Source of the DNA: Rhodoplanes azumiensis
GTDB lineage: Bacteria; Pseudomonadota; Alphaproteobacteria; Rhizobiales; Xanthobacteraceae
NCBI RefSeq assembly: GCF_042682915.1
Contig: NZ_JBHUIW010000003.1
Location: forward strand, 1-64,000
Direction of reading: 5' to 3'
Length of the DNA stretch: 64,000 nt
The position numbers and the translations under genes are program-made. Each line of letters opens with the position of its first letter. The stretch's first letter is position 1. The notes under the pieces were generated by a model. The model was not told the DNA's origin, made no database searches, and saw only the letters and a program-made list of their open reading frames with translations. Below are positions 1 through 8,031 of this stretch, in pieces.

Positions 1-54
1 AGCAGAATCAATGCCGTGCACCTCTTCAAGCACAATCCGTGCCGGACAGCCGTG

Positions 55-135
55 GGCTTGTCCCGGCCATCCACGTTCTTCCGAACCGCCACGTCAGGAA
101 GACGTGGATGCCCGCGACGAGCGCGGGCATGACGG
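55..135. repeat. Palindromic intergenic element
   Basis: The 174 bases before the first gene hold no credible gene. Within them an imperfect inverted repeat pairs CATCCACGT-TCTTCC on the left with GGAAGACGTGGATG on the right, followed by CGCGGGCATGACGG. The closing ATGACGG resembles the ends of the other palindromic elements in this window, so this is probably another REP-like unit. It could also serve as a terminator for ridA. Confidence 0.4.
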
Positions 136-174
136 CTCAAACCGATTCATCGCTCGGGCTGGTCGCGCCTCCGC

Positions 175-525
175 TCACCGCGCGGCCGTCACCTGGATCT
201 CGATCTTCAGGTCGGCGCCCTGCAGCAGCGCCTCGATGCAGGCGCGCACCGGGGTCGCGCCCGGCGTCACCCAGGCGTCCCACACCGCGTTCATCTCGTC
301 GACGGTACGGATGTCGGAGAGCCAGATCGTCGCGCTGATCAGCTTCGATTTGTCGGTGCCGGCCTCGGCGAGCAGCCGGTCGACCTCGGCGAGGATTTCC
401 GCCGTCTGCGCGGCGAGGCTCTGACCGGCCGTCTCCTCGGCGGTGAGGCCGCGCAGATAGACGGTGTCGCCGTGGATCACGATCGCGCTCATGCGCGGGC
501 CGACATGCAGACGCTGAAGGGTCAT
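175..525 (-). CDS. RidA/YjgF-family protein
   Basis: 116-residue RidA-like protein, the usual family size. The family hydrolyses reactive enamine/imine intermediates made by PLP enzymes; some members have other deaminase roles. Family features seen are the TPVRACIEA segment with the conserved Arg (about residue 94) and the C-terminal KIEIQVTA strand. The ATG start overlaps the stop of mutY as ATGA (522-525), so the two are very likely one translationally coupled transcript. The coupling to a DNA-repair gene is not obviously functional. Identification as a RidA-superfamily member is firm; the exact subgroup is not. Confidence 0.9.
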   Translation of the reverse strand: MTLQRLHVGPRMSAIVIHGDTVYLRGLTAEETAGQSLAAQTAEILAEVDRLLAEAGTDKSKLISATIWLSDIRTVDEMNAVWDAWVTPGATPVRACIEALLQGADLKIEIQVTAAR

Positions 526-1724
526 CGGGGGCTCCGTTTCGGTTTGCTGATTCGGGAGGATGGTCTGGGCTGATTCGGGGCCGCCCGCTTCATCGACGGC
601 GCGCCGGGCTTCGTGTCGATGCCGGCGTGCTCCAGCACCTTGCGCATGACGTTGGGAAGCGCCTCGCCGGCGACGTCTCCACGCGCGACCCATCGCGAGC
701 CGGCCGGCGCATCGACGCCGGCCGCCAGCTGTGCGACGAACACCAAAAGCTCCAGCGGGAAATGCGTGAACACATGCGTGACGACGCCCGGCACGCGCCG
801 CCAGTCCTTTCGCGCGACGCCGAGAGCGGGCGCGTGATCGCGGGCGGAGCGCTCGGCAAACGTCGTCGTCCACTCCGTCGTCGGCACCTCGGTCATGCCG
901 CCCAGCAGGCCCTTCTCGGGGCGCGTGCGCACCAGCACGGCGCCGTCCGGGCGCACCGCCACGAAGGCGGCGCCGCGGCGCAGCCGCCCCTCCTTCTTCG
1001 ACGCCTTTCGGGGAAAGGTCTCGGCGTCGCCGCGACGGCGCGCCGCGCAGGGCTCGGCCCAGGGGCACAGCACGCAGGCCGGCGATTTCGGCGTGCAGAT
1101 CGTCGCCCCGAGATCCATCAGGGCCTGCGCGAGGTCGCCGGCCCGGTCGGCCGGCTCCAGCGTGTCGGCGAGCGCCCGCAGCCGCGGCTTTGCGCCCGGC
1201 AGCTCCTCCTCGAGCGCGTGCAGGCGGGTCAGCACCCGCTCGACATTGCCGTCGATCGGCACCACCGGCACGTCGAAGGCGATCGCCGCGATGGCGTTCG
1301 CCGTGTAGTCGCCGATGCCGGGCAGCGCCCGCAACGCGTCCACGGTCGTCGGGAATACGCCGCCGTGCCGGTCCACCACGCACTTGGCGCAGGCGTGCAG
1401 GTTGCGGGCGCGGGCGTAGTAGCCGAGCCCGGCCCACAGGCGCAGCACCGCGTCGAGATCGGCGGCGGCAAGGTCGCGGACGGTCGGGAACGCCGTGGTG
1501 AACGCCTGGAAATACGGCACCACCGCCTTCACGGTGGTCTGCTGCAGCATGATCTCGGAGAGCCACACGGCGTAAGGATCGGCCGTGACGCCGGTCGGCG
1601 CCCGCCACGGCAGCACCCGGCGATGGCGGTCGTACCAGCCGAGCAGCGCCGCCGTGAGGCGGGCGGCTTCCGGGGGCTCGGGGGAGGACGGCTTCCGCGC
1701 GGGGGGCGGCGCTGCTAGGGTCAT
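522..1724 (-). CDS. mutY: A/G-specific adenine glycosylase MutY
   Basis: 400-residue base-excision repair enzyme that removes adenine mispaired with 8-oxoguanine. The catalytic Glu57 lies in SEIMLQQT, the helix-hairpin-helix in LPGIGDYTANAI (about 134-145) and the catalytic Asp158 in VPIDGNV. A [4Fe-4S] cluster signature C-x6-C-x2-C-x5-C is at Cys210, 217, 220 and 226. The C-terminal third is a NUDIX-like domain that reads 8-oxoG. The reading frame stays open far upstream, but the conserved protein begins at MTLAAPPP, so I place the start at 1724. It is divergent from dciA and its stop overlaps the ridA start. Confidence 0.96.
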   Translation of the reverse strand: MTLAAPPPARKPSSPEPPEAARLTAALLGWYDRHRRVLPWRAPTGVTADPYAVWLSEIMLQQTTVKAVVPYFQAFTTAFPTVRDLAAADLDAVLRLWAGLGYYARARNLHACAKCVVDRHGGVFPTTVDALRALPGIGDYTANAIAAIAFDVPVVPIDGNVERVLTRLHALEEELPGAKPRLRALADTLEPADRAGDLAQALMDLGATICTPKSPACVLCPWAEPCAARRRGDAETFPRKASKKEGRLRRGAAFVAVRPDGAVLVRTRPEKGLLGGMTEVPTTEWTTTFAERSARDHAPALGVARKDWRRVPGVVTHVFTHFPLELLVFVAQLAAGVDAPAGSRWVARGDVAGEALPNVMRKVLEHAGIDTKPGAPSMKRAAPNQPRPSSRISKPKRSPR

Positions 1725-1841
1725 GCGACGTCTCTGGTCCCGGTCGGGGCGTGTCCCGTCTGTGGCAGAGCCCGACGCCCCGAACAAGCGGTCCCGCGGC
1801 CCAGGCGCCGCTTCGACGAGCCCGTGCCCACGAGTCCGACA

Positions 1842-2336
1842 ATGTCCTTCAAGCCGGCCCGATCCCGGGCCCGACCGCTCGCCGACCTCGTCGGCCCGGC
1901 CCTGGCGCCGGCCTTCCAGCGGCGCGGCTTCGCCGCGACCGAGATCGTCACCCATTGGGACGACATCGTCGGGGCCGAGGTCGCGTCGATCGCCGAGCCG
2001 ATGAAGATCGAGTGGCCGCGCCGGCGCGACGGCGCACCCGGCGACGCGGCGCAGGAGCCCGCCACGCTGGTGCTGCGGGTGGAAGGGCCGGCCGCCATCG
2101 AGGTCCAGCACATGGCCGGCGTCATCGTCGGCCGGGTCAACCAGTTCTTCGGCTGGCCGGCGGTCGGGCGCCTGGCGCTGCGTCAGGCGCCGCTGCAACG
2201 GCGCAAGACGAAGAAAGCCTGCCGCGGTCCCGATCCGCAGGCCGTCGCCGCCGCGGCCGCCGCCCTGCCGCCGGTCGCCGACGAGGGACTTCGCGATGCG
2301 CTCGCCCGGCTCGGAGCGGCGGTGAAGCACCGCTGA
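1842..2336 (+). CDS. DciA-like DUF721 protein (putative replicative helicase loader)
   Basis: 164-residue DUF721 protein. DUF721/DciA proteins act as loaders or operators of the DnaB helicase in bacteria that lack DnaC/DnaI. The N-terminal core (about residues 8-110) has the typical pattern: ADLVGPALAPAF, HWDDIVG, then a beta strand ending in VEGPAAIEVQHMAG. The tail is rich in basic residues and Ala. A GTG at 1824 would add six residues; the ATG at 1842 is preferred. In relatives this gene stands divergent from mutY and is followed by a dsbA-like gene and smc; here a repeat and a caspase-like gene follow instead. Confidence 0.85.
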   Translation: MSFKPARSRARPLADLVGPALAPAFQRRGFAATEIVTHWDDIVGAEVASIAEPMKIEWPRRRDGAPGDAAQEPATLVLRVEGPAAIEVQHMAGVIVGRVNQFFGWPAVGRLALRQAPLQRRKTKKACRGPDPQAVAAAAAALPPVADEGLRDALARLGAAVKHR

Positions 2337-2481
2337 CGGCAGGGCTCTTCGGGTTTCGGCGCCGGTGCTGTCGAACCATTGACACGTCTTGCGCGACTTC
2401 GGTGTAGTCGGGCCGTGACCCTCGCGGCCGGTCCGGCCGTGCGGGGGTGTGGTCTGCCCAGTGGAGGGCTTTGCATTTCTC

Positions 2482-2587
2482 GGTCATTCCGGGGCGGCGC
2501 ACAGCGCCGAACCTGGAATCCAGCCCAGAATGTCGAGCTCGCCGCTGGATTCCGGGTTCGCGCCTTCGGCGCGCCCCGGAATGACGG
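2482..2587. repeat. REP-like palindromic element, family A
   Basis: About 106 bp with ends GGTCATTCCGGGGC and GCCCCGGAATGACGG, and inner arms GGAATCCAG and CTGGATTCC. A nearly identical copy is at 53769-53877; diverged copies are at 15113, 19207, 24013, 31521, 32521 and (partial) 51076. Elements of this kind (ends CGTCATTCCGGGG) are common between genes in Hyphomicrobiales. The right end carries an ATG at 2591 that could be mistaken for the start of the next gene. Confidence 0.85.
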
Positions 2588-2611
2588 ATTATGTACTTCG
2601 GGGAGGTATCC

Positions 2612-3922
2612 GTGGCGCGGTGGGGCGCGGTGCTGGTCGGCGGTCTGGTGATGATGGTGGCGGCGGCCGTCGTCGCGGCCGTGCCCGCGCATGCCGAGAC
2701 GCGCGTCGCGCTCGTCGTCGGCAACGCCGCCTACCGTCACGTCTCGCCGCTCGACAATCCGGCCCGCGACGCCCGGCTGATGGCGCAGACGCTGCGCGAC
2801 CTCGGCTTCCGTCTGGTCGGCGACGGGCCGCAGGTCGATCTCGACAAGGGCGCGCTCGACGCCGCCGTGCAGGCCTTCGGGGCCGCCCTCCAGGGCGCCG
2901 ATGTCGGGCTGTTCTATTACGCCGGCCACGGCGTGCAGGTGCGCGGCGCCAACTTCCTGGTGCCGGTCGGCGCCAACCCGGTGCGCGAGGCGGACATCGA
3001 CTTCCAGATGCTCGACACCGCCTTGGTGCTGCGCCAGATGGAGGCGGCCGGCACGCGCCTCAACCTCGTGATCCTCGACGCCTGCCGCAACAACCCGTTT
3101 GGCGGCCGCGGCCTGCGCTCGGCGGCGAGCGGGCTCGCCCAGATGCAGGCGCCGGAGGGCACGCTGATCTCCTTCGCCACCCAGCCCGGCAACGTCGCGC
3201 TCGACGGCAGCGCCGGCAACAGCCCCTACACGGCGGCGCTCGCCGCCACGCTTCGCCGCCCCGGGCTCGACATCTTCCAGACCTTCAACGAGGTCGGGCT
3301 CGCCGTGAAGAAGACCACGGCCGGGGCGCAGCAGCCGTGGGTGTCGTCGTCGCCGATCGCCGGCACGTTCCAGTTCTCGGCCGCGCCGTCGCCCGCGGAG
3401 ACGCCCGTGCCCGCGGTCCCGGCCGTCTCCGCCGGCGGCGACGCCGAGCGGGTGTGGGCCGTCACCCGCGACACCACGAGCCTCGCCGTGCTGGAGGACT
3501 TCGTCCGCCAGTTCGGCGGCACGCCCTACGGAAGCTTGGCGCGAGCCCGCCTCGACGAGCTGCGCCGCGAGCGCACGGCGGCGACATCCGCGGCCGTGAC
3601 GAGCGTCCCGACGGCCGAGCCGACCCGGCAGCCGCCCGGGCCGGCCGTCGCGACGCTGCCGGTGGCGCCGAGCTTCGACTGCGCGACCGACACCGGGCCG
3701 AACGAGCGGGCCATCTGCGGCAGCCCGCGGCTCGCTCGGCTCGACCGCGATCTCGACACGCTCTATCGCGAGCTGCGGGCGCGGCTGCGGCCCGAGCGCC
3801 AGACCGTGCTGCGCGACGAGCAGCGCGTCTGGATCAGGCAGCGCACCGCCTGCGGGTCCGACGAATCCTGCCTCGCCGCGTCCTACGAGTCGCGCATCGC
3901 CCAGCTCCAGCGCTGGCGGTGA
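2612..3922 (+). CDS. Secreted caspase-like (C14) protein with C-terminal LprI-like domain
   Basis: About 436 residues. A signal peptide (ending near AHA|ET) is followed by a p20-like caspase fold with the His-Cys dyad: His106 in YYAGHGVQ and Cys158 in ILDACRNNPF. A Pro/Ala/Thr-rich linker leads to a C-terminal DUF1311/LprI-type domain of about 80 residues with paired cysteines (CATD, AICG, TACG, SCLA). Both dyad residues are intact, so protease activity, probably cleaving after basic residues, is plausible in the periplasm or outside. I chose the GTG at 2612 because GGGGAGG lies five bases upstream (2600-2606); the ATG at 2591 sits in the preceding repeat. Four bases separate it from a cell-wall amidase gene, suggesting an operon. 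The substrate is unknown. Confidence 0.85.
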   Translation: MARWGAVLVGGLVMMVAAAVVAAVPAHAETRVALVVGNAAYRHVSPLDNPARDARLMAQTLRDLGFRLVGDGPQVDLDKGALDAAVQAFGAALQGADVGLFYYAGHGVQVRGANFLVPVGANPVREADIDFQMLDTALVLRQMEAAGTRLNLVILDACRNNPFGGRGLRSAASGLAQMQAPEGTLISFATQPGNVALDGSAGNSPYTAALAATLRRPGLDIFQTFNEVGLAVKKTTAGAQQPWVSSSPIAGTFQFSAAPSPAETPVPAVPAVSAGGDAERVWAVTRDTTSLAVLEDFVRQFGGTPYGSLARARLDELRRERTAATSAAVTSVPTAEPTRQPPGPAVATLPVAPSFDCATDTGPNERAICGSPRLARLDRDLDTLYRELRARLRPERQTVLRDEQRVWIRQRTACGSDESCLAASYESRIAQLQRWR

Positions 3923-3926
3923 CGGC

Positions 3927-4688
3927 GTGACGGGGTCGGATGTTCGGGCCGCCGTGCTGGCGGCGACGCTTCTCGCCGGCGGCGTCGGGGTCGCGCCGGC
4001 CGCCGACTGCCGTCCCGACAAATTCCGGGTGATGCTCGACGTCGGCCACACGGTCGATCAGCCGGGTGCCACGAGCGCCCGTGGCGTCACCGAGCACAGC
4101 TTCAACCTGCGGCTCGCCAAGCGCATCGAGGAGCGGCTGCGCGACGGCGGCTTCGTCCGCACGACCCGGATCGTGGTGCGGGGCAGCGGCCGCAAGCAGC
4201 TCCTCGCGCGAACCAAGATCGCCAACGCGAGCCCGCCGGACCTGTTCCTGTCGATCCATCACGACGACGTCCAGCCGCGCTTCTACGGGCAGTGGGCGTT
4301 CGACGGCCAGACCCGCAACTACAGCGACCGCTTCGCCGGCTGGTCGCTGTTCGTCTCGCAGTTGAACCCGCGTTACGACGCGAGCCTCGCCTTCGCGAAG
4401 AGCCTCGGCGCCGCGCTGGTCGCCAAGGGGCTGCCCTTCACCCTGCATCACGCCGAGCCGATTCCGGGCGAGGGGCGTGCCGTGCTCGACGGCGAGCGCG
4501 GCGTGTTCCGCTACGACGGCCTCGTGGTGCTGAAGGGCAACGCCGCGCCCGCCGTGCTCTTCGAAGCGGGCGTCATCGTCAACCGCGCCGAGGAGGTCGC
4601 ACTCGCCGGCCGCGAACGGCAGGACCAGATCGCCGGTGCGGTGCTCGCGGCCGTGCAGGAGTTTTGCGCGGCGCAGGCGGGGCGGTGA
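3927..4688 (+). CDS. Secreted N-acetylmuramoyl-L-alanine amidase (Amidase_3)
   Basis: 253 residues with an N-terminal signal sequence. The zinc-amidase pattern is complete: His41 in DVGH, Glu56 in GVTEHSFN, His111 in FLSIHHDD, and the catalytic Glu213 in LFEAGVIVN. It should cut the amide bond between N-acetylmuramic acid and the stem peptide in the periplasm. There is no AMIN or LysM domain. The GTG start lies four bases after the caspase-like gene, so the two are probably co-transcribed. A palindromic repeat follows. Confidence 0.9.
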   Translation: MTGSDVRAAVLAATLLAGGVGVAPAADCRPDKFRVMLDVGHTVDQPGATSARGVTEHSFNLRLAKRIEERLRDGGFVRTTRIVVRGSGRKQLLARTKIANASPPDLFLSIHHDDVQPRFYGQWAFDGQTRNYSDRFAGWSLFVSQLNPRYDASLAFAKSLGAALVAKGLPFTLHHAEPIPGEGRAVLDGERGVFRYDGLVVLKGNAAPAVLFEAGVIVNRAEEVALAGRERQDQIAGAVLAAVQEFCAAQAGR

Positions 4689-4798
4689 GGGAGCCGAAGA
4701 GCGGGTTGTTGTTTGTTCGATGATGATGAGTTCGTAACTTGTTCGAAGAGAAACTGCGAGACGTGATGTTGTTGACGAGGGCATCGGCCCCAGTCTGC

Positions 4799-4900
4799 TC
4801 CCTCCCCCCTTGTGGGGGACGGACAGGGAGGGGGGTAGCCACGAATTCCGCGCTTGCGGTTCACCCCCCTCCCTGTCCGTCCCCCACAAGGGGGGAGGGA
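4799..4900. repeat. Long perfect inverted repeat
   Basis: Two 38-bp arms (4799-4836 and 4863-4900) are perfect reverse complements around a 26-bp loop. The arms are built from TCCCTCCCCCCTTGTGGGGG and GACGGACAGGG. It fills most of the 279-bp gap between the convergent amidase and cydB genes and may terminate both transcripts. It is a different family from the CTCTCCCCGCG elements elsewhere in the window. Confidence 0.85.
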
Positions 4901-4967
4901 ACGATCGACACGAGCGCCTCGCTTCAAATCAGTCGAATCCTCGGCCCGCTGTCCGCGCGGACCGTCC

Positions 4968-5969
4968 TCAATGATAGCTGTCGCCTTCGCGCACCTTGCC
5001 GCGGAACAGCCAGTACACGAAGGCGACGTAGGCGAGGATGACGGGCAGCAGGATCACGGTGCCGGCCAGCATGAAGGCCTGGCTGGAGGGCGCCGCGGCG
5101 GCCTCCCAGATGGTCAGCACCGGCGGCACCGCATAAGGCCAGGTGGAGATGCCGAGGCCGAGGAAGCCGAGCAGGAACAGCGCGATCGCGCCGACGAACG
5201 GCACGACGTCGTGGCGGTCGGTGGTGCGCCACACGGTGAGCGCGACGGCGGCCGTGACCACGGGCACGATCCACAAGACGTAGATGCCCGGCGCCGCGAA
5301 CCAGCGCGCGGCGATGCGCTCGAAGGCGAGCGGCGTCCACAGCGACACGGCGCCCATGAAGGCCATCACCAGGAGCAGGAGGCCGCGCGCCTGCTCGCGC
5401 GCCCGTTCGGCGACCGGGCCTTCCGTCTTCATGATCAGCCAGGTGGCGCCGAGCAGCGCGTAGCCCGACGCCACGCCGAGTCCGCACAGAAACGCGAACG
5501 GCGTCGCCCAGTCGAACGGTCCGCCGGCGAACGCGCCGTTCGCCACCGTGATCCCCTGGACGAAGCCGCCCAGGATGACGCCCTGGAAGAACGCGGCCGC
5601 CGCCGAGCCGACGAAGAAGCCGACGCTCCACAGCGCCGTCGTGTTGCCGTGCGGCGCCCGGAACTCGAACGAGACGCCGCGCAGCACCAGGGCCAGCAGC
5701 ATGAAGATCACCGGCAGATAGAGGGCCGGCATGACGATCGAATAGGCGCGCGGGAAGGCGACCAGCAGGCCGCCCCCGCCGAGCACCAGCCAGGTCTCGT
5801 TGCCGTCCCAGAACGGTGCGATCGACGACATCATCTGGTCGCGCTGACGCTCGTTCTCGGCGAACGGGAACAGGATCCCGATGCCGAGATCGAAGCCGTC
5901 CATCACCACATACAGGGCGACCGCGATCGCCAGCATGACGGCCCAGATCATCGGAAGGTCGAGGTCCAT
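4968..5969 (-). CDS. cydB: Cytochrome bd ubiquinol oxidase subunit II
   Basis: 333-residue polytopic membrane protein that partners CydA in the quinol-oxidising bd-type terminal oxidase. The N-terminus has the family signature VVMDGFDLGIGILFPF followed by WDGNETWLVLGGGG, with several further membrane spans. It lies downstream of cydA on the same strand, but a 282-bp gap with a palindromic repeat separates them. I found no cydX-like small ORF after it. Confidence 0.95.
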   Translation of the reverse strand: MDLDLPMIWAVMLAIAVALYVVMDGFDLGIGILFPFAENERQRDQMMSSIAPFWDGNETWLVLGGGGLLVAFPRAYSIVMPALYLPVIFMLLALVLRGVSFEFRAPHGNTTALWSVGFFVGSAAAAFFQGVILGGFVQGITVANGAFAGGPFDWATPFAFLCGLGVASGYALLGATWLIMKTEGPVAERAREQARGLLLLVMAFMGAVSLWTPLAFERIAARWFAAPGIYVLWIVPVVTAAVALTVWRTTDRHDVVPFVGAIALFLLGFLGLGISTWPYAVPPVLTIWEAAAAPSSQAFMLAGTVILLPVILAYVAFVYWLFRGKVREGDSYH

Positions 5970-6035
5970 GGCGGCTGCTCCGTGCTGATCAGGACGTTCC
6001 GGTCACGTCTGTGCGATCGTGCCGGTGCGTGTTGC

Positions 6036-6206
6036 ACCTCTCCCTGCGCGGGGAGAGGTCGACCTTCGCGCGATCAGCGCGAAGGTCGGGTGAGGGGGCG
6101 TCGCCGCGAGTCGGAGCGAGGCGAGTCCGTGCTGTACGGAAGCGCCCCCTCGTCCGACTCGCCGCTGTACGGCGAGCCACCTTCTCCCCGCGTGCGGGGA
6201 GAAGGA
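6036..6206. repeat. Palindromic element, family B, inside the cydA-cydB gap
   Basis: About 170 bp bounded by CTCTCCCTGCGCGGGGAGAGG and TTCTCCCCGCGTGCGGGGAGAAGG, with inner arms such as GACCTTCGCGC/GCGCGAAGGTC and GGGTGAGGGGGCG/CGCCCCCTC. Related copies are at 16931 (inside uvrC), 21318 and 24171. It sits in what should be one operon, so it may attenuate or process the message between the two oxidase subunits. Confidence 0.85.
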
Positions 6207-6251
6207 AGCAGGCGCCGCGTTCCAGACGAACCATCCCGGTCACGATCATCC

Positions 6252-7640
6252 TCACAGCGCCCGCCGGCTGACGTCGCTCGCGGCGGATTGCGGGCGCAGC
6301 GGCGTGCCGGTCGGCGGCTGGTCGGCGCCGTGGGCGAGGCCGTGCGCCAGCATGCGGTTGATGATGTAGATGCCCATCGAGAAGACGAGGCCGTAGACGA
6401 TCACGAACAGCGCCAGCGTCGTCGCGATGCTGCCGGCCGGCACCGGCGAGGCGGCGTCGGCGGTGCGCAGGATGCCGGTGGCGATCCACGGCTGGCGGCC
6501 GCTCTCGGTGACGATCCAGCCGGCGACGATCGCCGTGAAGCCGAACCACCAGGTGTGGCCGACGATCCTGAGATACCAGCCGGTGGTGAACAGCCGCCCA
6601 CGCCACCACAGCACCGCGCCGGCGATCGCGATGGCGACCATCGCGAAGCCGATCGCGATCATCACCCGGAAGGCGAAGAACACGTTCTTCACCGGCGGGC
6701 GGTCCTCGCGCGGAAAGTCCTTCAGGCCGGGGAAGAGGCCGTTCGGATCGTGGGTGAGGATCAGCGACGAGGCGTAGGGAATGCCGATCGAGAAGCGGTT
6801 GGTCTCGGTCTTCTCGTCCGGCCAGGCGAAGATCTCGAACGTGCCCGGCTTGGAGCCGTCCCAGTGGCCCTCCATGGCGGCGATCTTGACCGGTTGATGC
6901 TTCAGTGTGTTGAGCCCATGCTGGTCGCCGATGAACACCTGCAGGGGCGCGAGCACGACGATCATGCCGACCGCCATCTTCACCATGATGCGCGCCTCGT
7001 CGTCGTGGCGCTCGGCCAGCACCCAGCGGGCGCCGACGGCGAGCACCACGAAGGCCGTGGTGAGATAGGCGGCCGTCACCATGTGGGCGAGCCGGTAGGG
7101 AAAGCTCGGGTTGAAGATGATGGCCCACCAGTCCTGCGGATGGGCGATGCCGTCGATCATCACGTGGCCGGCCGGCGTCTGCATCCACGAATTGGCCGAG
7201 AGGATCCAGAACGCCGAGGTCGCCGTGCCGACGGCGACGATCACGGCGGCGAGCGCGTGCAGCACGGGCGGCACCCGGCCGCCACCGCCGAACAGCATGA
7301 TGCCGAGGAACGACGCCTCCAGGAAGAAGGCGGTCAGCACCTCGTAGCCGAGCATCGGCCCGATCACGTTGCCGACGACGACCGAGAAGCGGCTCCAGTT
7401 GGTGCCGAACTGATAGGACAGCACGATGCCGGAGACGACGCCGAGCGCGAACGACACGGCGAAGATGCGGGTCCAGAACTGGGCGAGGCGGGCGTAGCGT
7501 TCGTCTCCGGTGCGCAGCCGGATCAGCAGCAGCGTCGCGATGTAGGCCGACAGGCCGATCGTGAAGCTCGGGAAGATGATGTGGAACGTGATGGTGAAGG
7601 CGAACTGCACGCGGGCGAGCACAACCGGATCGAGATCCAT
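6252..7640 (-). CDS. cydA: Cytochrome bd ubiquinol oxidase subunit I (short Q-loop, CIO-like)
   Basis: 462 residues. The family's key residues keep nearly the E. coli numbering: haem b595 ligand His20 in TFHIIFPSF, haem b558 ligands His186 in YRLAHMV and Met327 in FRVMIAI, and quinol-site Lys252 and Glu257 in VKIAAMEGHW. GRQPW is present. The Q-loop is short, as in cyanide-insensitive oxidases (CioA). The enzyme reduces O2 with quinol at high affinity. The frame is open further upstream, but the protein starts at MDLDPVVLARVQ (7640). A general-stress-type promoter lies about 190 bases upstream. Confidence 0.95.
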   Translation of the reverse strand: MDLDPVVLARVQFAFTITFHIIFPSFTIGLSAYIATLLLIRLRTGDERYARLAQFWTRIFAVSFALGVVSGIVLSYQFGTNWSRFSVVVGNVIGPMLGYEVLTAFFLEASFLGIMLFGGGGRVPPVLHALAAVIVAVGTATSAFWILSANSWMQTPAGHVMIDGIAHPQDWWAIIFNPSFPYRLAHMVTAAYLTTAFVVLAVGARWVLAERHDDEARIMVKMAVGMIVVLAPLQVFIGDQHGLNTLKHQPVKIAAMEGHWDGSKPGTFEIFAWPDEKTETNRFSIGIPYASSLILTHDPNGLFPGLKDFPREDRPPVKNVFFAFRVMIAIGFAMVAIAIAGAVLWWRGRLFTTGWYLRIVGHTWWFGFTAIVAGWIVTESGRQPWIATGILRTADAASPVPAGSIATTLALFVIVYGLVFSMGIYIINRMLAHGLAHGADQPPTGTPLRPQSAASDVSRRAL

Positions 7641-8031
7641 CACGTCCAACCTCGCACGTCCAATCTCGGCAGGGACTTTGTCGCGGAGCGGGCGCGCGGC
7701 CGGGGGTGGGTCGCGGGCCGGAATCGTGCGGGGCGGGCGCACGGCCGCGCCCCGGCATCGCGGGACGGGACGGCATCGCCGCCGGGCCGCGAGGCGTGGG
7801 AGCGCAGAGCGAATCCCGCCGCGGCGTGCGAGCAACGACCCACGTTACTCCTTTGTTCCGCATCGCAACAGCGCGGCGTGACGGCGCAGTCCGGGTCCGT
7901 GCGCCGGCGATCCACAAGTCGATGCGGCACGCGCCTTGCTCGCAATTGCGGAGCACAAGACCCAACGCTAGAACCGACGACGGGGGCAGGGCGCCGCCCG
8001 TCGTCGCGCCGGCCCGGACGGGGGACGCGAG
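7641..8031. other. Divergent control region cydA / purine permease
   Basis: 391 bases without a gene. I see an EcfG-type promoter toward cydA (7834-7859) and a near-palindrome TGCTC-GCAATTGCG-GAGCA at 7937-7955. There is no FNR/FixK box (TTGAT-N4-ATCAA) of the kind often found before bd oxidase genes. No convincing sigma-70 promoter is visible for the permease. Confidence 0.4.
7834..7859 (-). promoter_or_regulatory. EcfG-type (general stress) promoter toward cydA, N17 spacing
   Basis: On the minus strand GGAAC (7859-7855) is followed after 17 bases by CGTT (7837-7834). This matches the alphaproteobacterial EcfG consensus GGAAC-N16/17-CGTT. The start site would be near 7826, giving a leader of about 185 bases before cydA. 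One such match could be chance; its intergenic position and correct orientation support it. Confidence 0.5.

Noticed and set aside
2591..2611. ATG at 2591 as the start of the caspase-like gene
   Set aside because: It lies just at the edge of a repeat without a ribosome site; the GTG at 2612 has GGGGAGG at five bases.
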